Assembly (NCBI GenBank): GCA_013115135.1
Contig: JABANP010000005.1
Span: forward strand, 310,001-374,000
Direction of reading: 5' to 3'
DNA length: 64,000 nt
From: Perkinsus olseni
Lineage: Eukaryota > Perkinsozoa > Perkinsida > Perkinsidae
The first letter of the stretch is position 1, and each line of letters starts with the position of its first letter. Position numbers and translations under genes: made by a program. The notes below the pieces were generated by a model. The model was not told the origin of the DNA and searched no databases. It saw nothing but the letters and a program-made list of their open reading frames with translations. Below, one piece after another: positions 53,412 to 64,000 of the stretch.

Positions 53412-55062
53412 CTAATCCCAGGAGTAGTACTGCTGGTGGTAGTCCTCGGCGTAGTAGAACTCCCCTGCTGGCTCAATCTCAGTGACTATGGTCTTGTCCT
53501 GCAGACCGGCGCTGGCCAGAGCTGCTTGGTATTCTTCCCTAAATAGAAGCGCCATCAGTAACAGCACTAGAGAGCCATGATTTCCGAGGCAAACTAAGCC
53601 ACCCATGGCAAAGCGCTTCAAACTGACACATACATAACGGCTCTTCAGGTTGGTCTACTCGGGCTCATAAAAGTTGCAGAACCCCTGGTTGGGCCCTGTA
53701 CAGTAGTTACCTGCTTTTCAGAGCCTCCTCCTTCTGATCATCATTATAGTAATATATACCACTCCTATACCTACACCCACGTCATCACAACCTTCTATCA
53801 CCGCCACCAACTCACTGTGAGCCGCGATCGTTTCCCTGTGCCATAGGGACAGTAGGGTCGTGGCCGCTCCAAAAACCTGCTCACATTCCCCTCGTCAGCG
53901 CGAGTCAGTCTTGCCTCTATCACCTTGAGTAGGTCCTTGTACGTTACAATCTTCGGATCATAGACGATTCTGGTGACCTCTACTTGATTGGTGTTGCCGC
54001 TACAGACCTCCTCATAGGTGGGGTTGGGCGTGGTACCCTGGGCGTATCCGACCTACCCATAGACCAAAAACGTGCACATCATTCTGTCAGATATCCCTCC
54101 AAGTGTTCTACATTACGCGATAGAGAGTTTCGCGTTTGTTAAATTAAGCGAGAAGCGGCAGGAGGGACGTAAAGAGTGTACTTCGTACTTTGAATTAATG
54201 GACGCGAAACACGCCATTTCGCGCACCATGCCTCAACACGCGTGCTCGCCCCCCGCGTGTGTACGCACAGAACGCGCAATGACAGCAGATGTTACTCATA
54301 TCACGGGGCCGCGCCAGGTTCGGTGGCGTCGCACAGATGAGCAGGAGGGTTTTCGAAACCCATGGGCATATCAGCGATCGACAATACGCCAGACTCGAAG
54401 CCACTAATACACTCCGCGGGCTCTATGCACCATTCAAGCGAAATTGAGCCATTGCGCGTTATATCATGCGCCATGCACACTACGGTAGCGTTTGCCACAA
54501 CGGAGTCTATCTCAGGCCTAGCCCATTGTGGAACTATCCGATTCAGGTGAATGAGCGCGGTCCGATTGGGTACTTCGCAACTCCCAGCAGGGATTCTCTG
54601 TAGAATGTAGGCAGCACGACGACCACTTCCCATGCAACGAAGACCGGCCAAAGGAAGACAGCCAGGATTTATTCAACCCCACCAAGACTGATGCTACTAC
54701 CTGCGTTGAGAAAACTCCATCCATTTTCACGAACAGGTTCTCGGAGCACCAAAAGCAGCCCATCCCGAACATAGCCTGCTCCATCCCAACAGGCCAAGGG
54801 CCGTACATAGGATTGCCCGTCACGAAGTTCACCGTCTCCTGAGAAAATATCTTTCCTGTGCGCTCCTTGCACCATCCACTCAAAATCACTCATCACGCTA
54901 GCCGTAGGGTCTATGGAGAGCCCACCGATATCGAAGACCCTGGCCGGGGGAGGCAAGCCCCATTACCTTAGACGGGGCCTTGGGTATGGGGTAGGTCCGC
55001 CCTCTCAGACAGTCGCCTTCTGGCAGCAGCTGTGCTGGCGACTTCCTTATAAAAAAGGACAT
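53412..55062 (-). CDS. msrA: Peptide methionine sulfoxide reductase A, frame broken
   Basis: Repairs oxidised methionine (S-epimer). Six exons: 55062-54967, 54838-54701, 54052-53924, 53876-53816, 53770-53711 and 53538-53412. Landmarks are the start [32 protein letters not shown], the catalytic box [10 protein letters not shown] (first Cys is the nucleophile), [47 protein letters not shown] and the C-terminal [15 protein letters not shown]. Exon 4 begins at a five-base T run on the coding strand (A run 53871-53875) where the family's V-F-W would need six, so the frame is one base short. The 648-nt intron between exons 2 and 3 is exceptional here. About 205 residues, cytosolic type without the usual C-terminal tail. 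Confidence 0.85.
54301..54651 (-). other. 117-codon ORF inside the long MsrA intron
   Basis: Same strand as MsrA, within intron 54053-54700. It encodes [33 protein letters not shown] and [16 protein letters not shown] with even composition that looks coding, but I recognise nothing. It could be a fragment of an inserted gene, an alternative exon or chance. Confidence 0.25.
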
Positions 55063-55529
55063 GATACTTGCTATGATGGTACGAATATTCTGCAAGACGT
55101 TTCGCTGCATAAAAGATCTATTCTCTCCCTCCTCAGCGACGAGGCAGGAACTGCACCGGAATGAGAAGCGGTGGCCAAACCCGCTAGGAGCCTGTACGGC
55201 CTCGGCCGCCCCGTGTAGCTCCGAAAGTGCACTCTGCGCAAGACATGAAGAGCCAGAAACGACCGTCCCCATCCTTTGTTGGAGCAGCTCATCAATTAGC
55301 AGTGTATAATAAAGGTATTTGAGGTCTCTCGGCGGTAGTCCTCCTAGAAGTGCTACGCTGTTGCTGTTTCTTCTCTCTAACACAAGCCTCGTATGTTTGG
55401 CGGTCGGGCAAGCCGACTGTCGAGTCGTCCAAGGGTTTCTGAGGCAGACTAGATCTTCAGCACATACTGAAACCCCTAGTGCATGCCGCAAACCATGTTA
55501 TACGCTCGAAAGACTTTCAAAGCCGCCAA

Positions 55530-57944
55530 AAATTACCGAAATGATACATCTGGCTCGTCGAAGACCTCACGTTGCTCAAGAACAAGCGCTACGAAAATGA
55601 CATCCCTCCGCAGTCAAAGGTTATCGCGGTAGTAGCCCATAACAGCATTACCTTATCCTTAGACAATTCTCTGAACCTGGCTGCAGCCCATCTCCTCTCG
55701 GCATCTTGGCAGGCATCTTTAATATTCCGACCACTCAAACCTGACATGCATAGCGGAAGGGGCCCCCCATGCTGGGAGGAAGATGCTCATCCTCCCCCGG
55801 AAACTCACCGGCAGACATTTTGGCCAACTGCTCGCAGTCTTTCTGGGGGAAGCTGCCGGGCATACAGACCGAATATGGCAGCCCTGCTGGCCTCGTCGGG
55901 CAGGGCAAACTCGACTGAGGTGTCGATACTAAGAAGGATGAAGGGATGACAAGTGGGGGGATCGAACCCGGGACTATCCCGTCCTACCGACTGACGAAGG
56001 CTTGATCTAGGTCCTGTTTCCGGTTCGTAGCAGCTATCAGCATGGCGTTGGCCTTTCCTGGAGTGCTAAAGCCATCAAGCTCTCTGAGGAACAGGCAAAC
56101 TCATCTATCCACAGCGAGAGTCAACAAACGATTCACGGCTCGGGAGAAGAAGTTTCCCAGGCTGCCAGTAAGCCTATCATATTTAGTACCCCCAGCCAAA
56201 ATAGGAACAACTTCTCACAAAGCCAATACTAGTCCCCAATGATAGCACCTTAGTAGCACAGACAATACACGCTTGCTAGCCTCATGCATCCCAGAAGGGT
56301 CATCCCTACTGGAGGCCAGAGTGTCAACTTCATCCACGAATACTATTACGCCTGATCCCTCCTCGCAACCTGAACGACAAGGGAGAGGGGCTATGACGAC
56401 AACACCTGTGAGTTGGCTTTCAATAGAAGCCAGCGGGTGCCAGTGCGTGCGGAGTGTAGCACCATGAGCCGCTGGAGGGGTAAGATACCGCCCGAGACTG
56501 CTTCCTCGACTCACCATCCTGCACTAAATCCCTTGCTAACTCAAAGACTTTAGAAAGATGCTTCTCGCTCTCTCCGTACCACTTCGAAAGGAGGGCTTCC
56601 AAAGGTACGTACACTAGGGGTATACCACAACCTGCTGCTATGCATCTGGCAACAAAGGCTACGGCACTGTAACGACAAACCGGTGAACGCGGAAAATAGC
56701 TTTTTTGATGGCACAGGCATCTATGTCCAACACGGCGCAAGATCATCGTCCGGAGAGTCGTTTAAATCCTGTCGAAAATTCCAACCTAGAATGAAAAGCG
56801 GCTCCATCCTTCAAAGAAGCGGGAGCCGTGAAGAATAGCAGAGGTTGTTTACTGTAGATAATTTCACATCATACCGAGACAGACTCAGCCCCATAGAGAG
56901 ACTAGAGATCGTGTCTTACCTCGCAGCCGACGTCTTTCCAGTTCCTGGAGGGCCTTCGAACAGGACCACCTTCGGCCTGTTGGCAGGAGCGGCTTTCTGA
57001 GAACAACAGACACAAACGTTGTAGCGCACGAAGGAATATCCTCTCCTACTCCTCGAGTTCCCTCTGCTATCTTCTTGAACAGGCCAGGATGCTTCAACTG
57101 CAGCAGTACCGTCTCTTCCACTCGAGCCTTGGTCTGAGGATAGCCCACCAGGCCCTCCCAAACGTCTTCACTCGGTGTACCTCCAACGATCACAGCAAAA
57201 TCAGGACCCAGAGCACTGCGCCACAGTCCGTAAGATGGTGCACGGCAGGCTAGGCTATTGATATCGATGGCGACTGATGACGGGTCCACTGCAGGGAAAT
57301 TGAGAAAATCGCAAAGTGTTATGAGAGCTGGGCGCAGAGCTGGGCGCAGAGCCTCATTCATAGCTGTGAGACGACGCACATTGACGACTAACTTTATGAC
57401 TAGTCCTGTGCGTACAGCACATCGCGCCGTAGTGATCTACTCTCCATAGGATGGAACAACTACGGTGCTGCTCTCACTCCCATCATCTTCAGCTGCTACT
57501 ACCAGTAGGCTTGATGGCATATTTCGAATCACTGGTAATCTCAAAATCCGCACGGATGCCCCTCAATTCACAAACTCCCGTATCGCCTCGTGAGCCGCCA
57601 CTACGTGCTACGATCGAATGGGGAACCGTACTACCTTCCTCAGGAGGCAGAATCACGTCCACGCCCATCTCCTCGAGCTCCCGCTTCGCCTTCTCTCTAG
57701 GGCTCTCATTTGGTGGCGCGCGACGCTGCTTCGACATCCCATCCTGCGCACCATCCTCATTCAGAGATACCCCATCGAATAGCTCAGCAAAGGCCCTCCC
57801 TGTCAAACAGCACCACACCGTCGGTCGACTCCCTCCAAGTACTGCTACCGCCCTACCAATATCCGAGTCCTGGTCTATCGTACCGCTGTACCGCCGAGAG
57901 CCTTGTCTGTAGAGAGCGTGCTCGGTGAGACCCCGGAGCAACAC
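55530..57944 (-). CDS. AAA+ ATPase (plant AT4G04180-like), frame broken
   Basis: Reads downward from about 57,944. The N-terminal part has EKAKRELEEMGVDVILPPEE, then SEDVWEGLVGYPQTKARVEE before the AAA core. Walker A is KVVLFEGPPGTGKTSAAR near 56,960. The next exon has CGIPLVYVPLEALLSKWYGE, Walker B is VIVFVDEVDTLASSRDD near 56,340, followed by MHEASKRVLSVLLR. The lid exon has VEFALPDEASRAAIFGLYAR, then QLAKMSAG and LSGRNIKDACQDAERRWAAA near 55,700. The order matches a eukaryotic AAA protein I know from Arabidopsis, often organellar. Between the lid halves the frame changes at the five-G run 55845-55849; four would keep it open. The C-terminus below 55,600 and the first exon start are uncertain. 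Confidence 0.78.
55950..56030 (-). repeat. tRNA-like (B-box) sequence in AAA-ATPase intron
   Basis: On the minus strand it reads CGTCAGTCGGTAGGAC (D-arm-like), then GTCCCGGGTTCGATCCCCCC, a perfect B-box with matching T-loop. Only about 20 nt separate them, so the anticodon arm is missing and no tRNA can fold. It lies in non-coding sequence between the Walker B and lid exons. Tail of a SINE or a truncated tRNA pseudogene. Confidence 0.5.
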
Positions 57945-58092
57945 CTGACATCATCCGCTTCAAACGGGCCGCTTGGGTAGCCATGAGCAGGTCCCGATGA
58001 GGAAGAGGTAAAAGAAAGAGGCCAGAAACGAATCCGATATCGATGAAAGTATGGCAAGAAATACCAAGTCATAAACTAACGGTTATCCTCCA
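57945..58092. other. Short spacer
   Basis: Between the AAA ATPase start and the next minus-strand gene; nothing seen. Confidence 0.4.
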
Positions 58093-58675
58093 TCACTCGG
58101 ATGCCGCCACAAGTGCACTCACATCAGCATCATTTCGACTGAGCTGGCCAGTCGGTCGACTGAGTTCCCATGTAGTCATCATTCTGCCCGAGTCCTCTTG
58201 ATAATTAGAGTACACGTCTAAAGTAGCTTGGGGCTTCTCAGGCTGTCCGAACACCACCTGGATGTTGGCTAGCTTCCGCGGAGACGGAGTGCAATAGCCG
58301 TCCATCTTGGTGACTCTGGCAAGAGAAAGCAATGGGTGGCTCAAGCTGCGGGTATTGTAAACTTGTATTTCCCGTCTCGCAGAGAAGAAGGCGAAAAAAT
58401 ATTTTCGGAAAAAGGCGTCCGCAAGAAGCCAAAAGGCACCAGCAATGAGGGAACCACCGGGCGCAAAAGGCGAGACGACTAAGCTCGAGTGGGCAGGCGA
58501 GGAATGAACGTGCAGGGTTAAGAACAGAAGGACAGTGGTAAAAGTGCCCGCTCGGTCTAGCACCCTTACCGGACATCTTCGTCTCCTGCGGTGATCGACA
58601 TGAGGACGTCCACCAGTGCATAGAACAGATCAGCGCCGTTATCAGAATAATATTGCCACCTAAAACAGCCCCCAT
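58093..58675 (-). CDS. Signal-anchor protein, unknown (partial model)
   Basis: Exon 1, 58675-58570, encodes MGAVLGGNIILITALICSMH, a signal peptide or anchor, and ends at a GTAAGG donor. A later exon near 58,310-58,240 reads TKMDGYCTPSPRKLANIQ, and another near 58,200-58,100 reads LDVYSNYQEDSGRMMTTW. A hydrophobic Phe-rich stretch between them (ADAFFRKYFFAFFSA) may be coding or intronic. The exon chain is incomplete and no family is recognised. Likely secretory or membrane. Confidence 0.4.
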
Positions 58676-60111
58676 CGTACAGCGTAACACAGGCTGTGTT
58701 ACACAGTACAAGGTTCTACCGCGCCCAGCTTACTTCAATACGTCAGCGTCTCCCCGTTGCAGAACGTCGTAGCTGCTCCCGGCCGAGTGTGGTCTATGCG
58801 GCACTACGCTTGAAATGTAGCGTTCGGCGTCTTCTACGCCCAGCTTGGCCTTCTTATCCGGTGGCTCTTCGCACAGGGCTGGCGAGGAGGTCGCGAGAGC
58901 CAGTATCGCTCCGGCTGCTGATGCTAGACATAGGGACTTCGGAGGCGACGAGGAGGAGGAGGTCTGAGAGCAGCAAGGTCGAAGATGAGGTTAAAAGATA
59001 CCCCCCATCCACCTTAGATCTCCGGGGGATCAAGCTGTGAACGGCTCTCCTGCGTGAGGTAGAGATGCTGGAAAGGCTCGACAGTCGACTAGACAGCGTT
59101 CGAGCGGACGATGCCCACATTGGTGAATACAAAAAACCTTAAACACATGACCATGTTTATGACAAGGGCGTATGCTCATGTTCAGATATAACTTTCATGA
59201 CGAGCCATGAACAACGCAGCCACCAGCAGCTGTAGACGATCCTGCCAGAAGAAAAGTGCTAGAAAGCCTAGTGCTCACTAGTGCTCTCCTAGAATGATAC
59301 AAAATACAACCAAAGATGCACGATAAGGCAGGCACCCATTCCACCTCCTACTCTAGCATAGTAACAGCTGGACGAGTGAAGCCCTTCAGCACTCCCAACC
59401 CAACAATTCTGGACCACATTAACGCATGATGGCACATGGCATGATCAAAATGCACCACGACTTCTCATGCATCGGCGGCACATATGAAACGAGGCCAGCA
59501 GGAGCTGTACAGACTTCTGATATGATAACAGAGGAGAATGATACTGGAGAGACGTGCAGCCTGAGAAGGTGACGCCCGAGGCACTTGCTAGCGTACACGG
59601 ACCACGCCAGACATGTTCCGCCGTTGACAAAGGACGGAATACTTGCCCTCGAGCCATGGTCGTGATTGTAGAAGCATGTCACACCGAGAGTCTGGCAGCT
59701 TGCAAGTCGCTTGATGAAGAGCAGCCCGCACCCTCGATAGACCGCAAACAGTCGAGCACACAACAAGAGAGAGGAGCAAGAAACCACACGCACACTAAAA
59801 CAGTACTTACAGATACAGTATGAAAAGACGCAAAAATACATGGCGATGGGAGATGTCGTGAATTCAAAGCACAGAACTTCTGACCCTCGGGACGTCCAGC
59901 TCGACGAAGGACGCTTCTTTCCGTACCTCTCTCCTCAATGATGCTACCTGAAGGGGCTGCCATGTATCGACTGGTGAAGGGAAACACGCGATAGAGACGA
60001 TACTGAGTCGAACACCGGAGAATCCTCTGAGCGCCCAAGCGACAGCGCTCGAGTTCAAACTCAACGATCATCTACCAAGGAGGGCGCTGGCCAGTACTGG
60101 GGACTGCCCTA
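58676..60111. other. No supported gene
   Basis: About 1.4 kb. The plus strand near 58,930-59,140 has a coding-like coiled segment (TALLREVEMLERLDSRLDSV) in the same frame as LDLRGIKL, but a TGA at about 59037 separates them. Minus-strand ORFs around 59,420-60,070 show Cys/Leu-rich runs without known motifs. Confidence 0.4.
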
Positions 60112-63100
60112 CTACGATCCCCCCCTCCCGATCACTACCTCCTCCGTCAACGCCCGTATAGCAGCGGACTGAGCCATGAGAAGGTCCATCACATCAGGCG
60201 GATCTTGGGACGCAGTAGTGTCTACCGAGGCACGGGTAGAGAACTCCACGTCTAACCTGAATCGGGCGACAATTTTGCGGCGCGCGACAATTTCCACCAT
60301 TCGCTACATGGAGCTTGCCCGTCTTGTCGTCATGTGTCCGAAGTGCTGAGCATCCCGGCGACTCCGGTACTGGATCGCTTCCACCATCAACGCCACGAAC
60401 GAGTTCACCAATATGAAATTAAAAAGAATTATTGATAGACCGAAGTACCTGACAGAGTACTATCGATCCTTGCTCGAATAGCAGACAGGCATAGAGGCCG
60501 GGAACCTCTGCGTCAGTTCAACTATCATAAACCATTACACCTATGATAAGTGAATAGTGTACTTCTGCTGCTTCGTGCGGTAAGATTGATACAAAGAGTG
60601 AGGGGTGCCCGATCTGTGTATGAAATGTCGCCGCTTCAACATGCAATGAGGAGCCCACCGACCGGTGGCGCACAGCAATGGTCAGAACCGCTGAGAATCT
60701 CATAAAACGTGTCAACATATTTTCGAACTCCGGCAGTCCTCAGGATGGGAATGAAACCCTCCCCTATTGTTACAGTCTGCTGAATGCAGATAGCACCCAC
60801 GAGCGTTCTCCATCAACATCCCCGAAGATCGGCTTAGCAAGGCCGGTCGACCAGGAATCCGCGCTGGAGAGCTGCAGAGTCGACCATATTGCATCCAGTA
60901 TTGTACCATAGTTTTCAGTGCCACTCGAGGGGACAGCACCAAATGCCAACCAACCGATACACGCACCGAGATAGAGGAAAGAGAAAAAGGGTACGAAGGC
61001 GAATATAAGGGTTGATCCGAGGCCTGAGATCGGAATAATTCACCCACTTTCAACACCAACGATTATATCTACTACCAAATATAGCCCCGAAGATAGCAGT
61101 GAAACCTGGTAGCTGCGTACTAAATGTGAACATGCGCAGGTTAAGGTAGACCCAGCAATAGCCGAGCGACTGTGATGCCTCAATCGACGCCCAGATGAAC
61201 ATCGATAAGCCCACAGTAATATGTAAACCTACAACATAGTGCTGATATGCTAACTACTCCCAAGTGACGAGCAGACCCCCAGATGGGATGGCTATCTTGC
61301 TTTATCGCTCTTAGTCTTTCTTACGTATTGACCATCGGGCCTTCCTCGTAGCTCTCTCACAGGCTATCAAGCCTATAGTGCATAGGAGGACATCCAGCCC
61401 GTTGAAGGCCAGCCACATAGTATCCACTACAACCCATGATGTAGGGCATGCACGGCACACCGGTACTGAATCCTCCGGGAAATGGTCAGTCTGAGCGGAC
61501 ACTAGAAATACATTCGTTTTCATAGCAGTGGGCGCTGCACCGGTAAGTACAGCTGGAATCGCAAGCTAAGCCTCAGAACAACTACTTTCTACTGCCATCT
61601 CAAGGCCTGCATTAAACGCCAACCACTCGAAAACTCCCGAGTGTCACTGGCTTGCGTTCTAGCTGTCAGCACTGATATTTGAACCGTAATTTCAATATTA
61701 CAATTGTCATATCAACTCGATAATTTCTACGCAGTTTCTACGAATGAGAATCGCTGAGCGCCGTCCTGAGCCCCTCCGCCCATTACTACATTCCTCACAC
61801 AAGCTGTGAAGCACTGCAGCTGGGACGCTACCATACCCAGCAATACCGATATTGAAAACCATACTCCAGCATAGACAAACCGAGGCAGGGTCCGTAGTAC
61901 CTACTACTGAGGAGATAAGAGCAACAGCAACGATCGTGAAGGAGGAGCCACAGCTTCGAGGAATACTCTATTTCCGTGGGCCCGAAGCAGAGATGGAGTC
62001 AGGATCTATCATAGTACAATCATTGAGAGGTAACGCGTTCACTTGGCTCAAGGACTAGGCCTTCTACTAGACCCCCCTTCCCTCCTTTCATATTACCATG
62101 GTGCCAGCCAGTGTCCGCAGTATCGAGTTACCCCACCTAGGGAGGCATTCAAACTGGATGCTCGCTAATTCACCAGATTGGGCGAGAGACCTTCGCCAAA
62201 TATTCATGGCGGGGAAGCGCGATTCGCGAGGAGACGAGTGCGGAGGGACATCAGTACCCATCCTACAGGGGAGGAAAAGGCTGTCATGAACATCAGACTT
62301 CCCACGGCCAAGGTCGTCGCAGCATGCTCAATGCCATGTCGCATCCCTTTGGAGGACACCCTCGGTTCCCGATGGCTCGGATGAAAACTATGGAGCACCC
62401 AGGCGTATCAAACTCGAAACCTTTTTTGAACTGTTACTCAGATATGAGATGAGTGAACCGCCTCCTTCCAGAAACGGGCTGCCTCGAGCAAGCCCAATAG
62501 GATGATTATTCAATAACATCATAGCTGAGATCAATAGGAGAGCAACAGAGGAACTTACTACTTAGTACAGGACCATACCACCATCATTGTACAGCCAAGG
62601 GCTTGCTTCAACGGGTACACCAGATTGCCTTAAAATGGTATAGAGTCCGCAGATAGCTCCTGCAACGGCCGTAGCAATGCGATGATGACTCAGACAGTAT
62701 TCCAAACAAGTCTACTATGTGTTGACTGTGAAGGGGCGACGCCCTGGCTTACGATGATGAGCCTTTACGAGCGTCGGAGACCGGCTGCTGTCCTGTATCC
62801 TGGCACGGCCAGCCGCCGGCCTCGACCTCTTAGTGTGGATGAGGTGTCAAATCAGAGATATTGAAATGATATCGAAGGAACCGAAGAAATCCTGTACAGT
62901 GCATCAACGAGTCAGCACTGTTGTTGGCAATATTTCGGAAAATACGATAAATAATGGTGCATTGAAGTTTTACTACATTTCTACGGGGAATATGATAATG
63001 AATAATACTCCCTAGGATGCTCAGTACGTACTACTAACACTCGTCAGAATGCCGGCTGCTGAATCGAGCTGCGCTTGGTTACATACGATTCCAGGCACAG

Positions 63101-63790
63101 CTGGACGCCAGCTCGAGTGAGAGTTCTCGGCCTCGGCTCGAGGGCGAGGTGTAGGGCATCGCCATGATTCGTGAGACATTTTGAGGCGCGCGAAAATGAC
63201 GACGACGCCGGTTGGTGAACTCGGAAGCCACAGGCACATCAGGAACGTAGTTGAAGGCTCTGTTGTGTTCCTGAGAACATCTGCTGTCACTGGTAGAGAA
63301 CGATGGCAACACCTTCAGCACGCTACATTCCAGTATTTTCTGTGGGAAACTGTTTCCACTGTATTATAGAAAGTTATAGTGTTTTTATATATTGCAGAGC
63401 TGAATAATACCCACTGCTTGGACTTCGACAGTATACGTCATAACGTAGATGCTAATAAGCGATGAGAAACTTGCAAACGTACCAACGCCGCTTCAACGGA
63501 CTAAGGCAGATCTAGTAGCTCGCCAGAGAGGCGCAATAGTATTCGATGAATAATCATTCCTATGACAACGAGAGAGGAAACTCCAATGAAAGGTGAAGAG
63601 ACAGGGAGCCCCTGTCTGACTCGTAGTAGTACCTTGAAGCTCTCCACGTACCGGACATGGGCTAGTTCGCCCTCTCCACCAGGCACTTCGTCAGCAAAAC
63701 AGATAGAGTGTGTTTTCGCCCTCATCCGCTTGGCATCATCATCCTCCTCCGAAAACGCTGACAAAGACGCAGATGCACTGGGCACTCAAC
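60112..63790 (-). CDS. Voltage-gated cation channel (Ion_trans), partial model
   Basis: Membrane channel of the Ion_trans superfamily. Confident minus-strand exons are about 61200-61074 (S4-S5 region, LNLRMFTFSTQLPGFTAIFG), 61023-about 60818 (S5 LIFAFVPFFSFLYLGACIG, pore GTILDAIWSTLQLSSADSW), 60448-60308 (S6 FGLSIILFNFILVNSFVALM) and 60256-60112 (C-terminal helix DLLMAQSAAIRALTEE). The last two join in phase over a 51-nt intron. The pore pattern 'F/Y-x-T-x-x-DA-x-W-x-x-x-Q...DSW' matches voltage-gated Ca/Na-type repeats. Upstream exons at 61523-61311 (WVVVDTMWLAFNGLDVLLCT) and about 63,785-63,630 (a cytosolic N-terminus, HVRYVESFK) are tentative. Selectivity and gating are unknown. Confidence 0.65.
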
Positions 63791-64000
63791 CGGGCGGCTG
63801 CTGCATCAGAGCGCTCACATGTGTCGCAAGTACTGCCGCTCTGTGTCCTGTCCGCTCTGCCCGACGGTTGCAGCGTTGGCGCCATTACCGAGAGCATCAT
63901 TATATAAGATTGTAAAATAGCTTCAAACGACCCCGGTCCCGTTCCAGTCTATGAACCAAAGTGCTTTTAAGGACAGATCAACCAACAGGCGCAAGACCGT
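63791..64000. other. Window edge, nothing supported
   Basis: Possible further 5' sequence of the channel gene; not resolvable. Confidence 0.3.

Noticed and set aside
54898..55491. 197-codon minus-strand ORF as a separate gene
   Set aside because: Its 3' part is MsrA exon 1 in frame (from ATG 55062). The upstream part has no domain and is probably 5' untranslated or intergenic sequence.
57320..57355. Tandem repeat GAGCTGGGCGCA
   Set aside because: Two units only, inside the AAA ATPase coding region; too short to be meaningful.
59030..59140. In-frame TGA read through as selenocysteine
   Set aside because: The surrounding frame is short and unrecognised, and there is no visible SECIS-like hairpin; a missed intron or decayed ORF is likelier.
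1..64000. CRISPR arrays, bacterial operons, rRNA genes
   Set aside because: No regularly spaced repeats, no Shine-Dalgarno-led gene strings and no rRNA-like blocks; introns throughout show a eukaryotic nuclear genome.

Overview
The window looks like nuclear DNA of a protist alveolate, most likely a Perkinsus species (inferred from gene content and intron style; no rRNA or other direct marker is present). Genes lie close together on both strands. Most are split by very short GT-AG introns (34 to about 100 nt, most 44-58). Standard stop codons are used and base composition is close to balanced. Gene content is eukaryotic: a ciliary microtubule inner protein, a Tousled-like kinase, the proteasome ubiquitin receptor Rpn13, a DENN-domain Rab exchange factor, a voltage-gated channel and a tRNA-Asp gene. 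Exon coordinates were derived by hand from splice signals and frame continuity. A model described as in frame has exons that sum to whole codons.

Layout. 1-12 kb: a family-16 lysine methyltransferase with a one-base frame break, an unrecognised gene, a 12-exon CFAP210 gene, a degraded repeat region with perfect palindromes, a FkbM-type methyltransferase and a small FGKG-rich protein. 12-20 kb: tRNA-Asp, a fatty acid hydroxylase, a glycine-zipper membrane protein, a BSD-domain protein, a helical-repeat protein and a CCCH zinc-finger protein. 20-30 kb: a membrane-anchored protein, a possible PPP4R2-like subunit, a Tousled-like kinase, a small acidic protein and Rpn13. 30-37 kb: a complete-looking tyrosine-recombinase retrotransposon (gag-like, RT/RNase H and YR ORFs) bounded by identical 55-bp direct repeats. 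37-39 kb: two unrecognised small multi-exon genes. 39.8-46.7 kb: four tandem amino acid/auxin permease-type transporters. All four share one intron position, and the last has a palindromic MITE inserted in its stop codon. 47-53 kb: a DENN-domain protein. 53-64 kb: MsrA, an AAA+ ATPase, a signal-anchor protein and a voltage-gated cation channel.

The genes do not form one pathway; this is an ordinary compact gene neighbourhood with mobile-element activity. The most interesting signals are the MITE that replaced a stop codon, the tRNA-like insert inside one transporter intron, the YR retroelement with its unusual termini, and four conserved genes each broken by a single-base homopolymer change.
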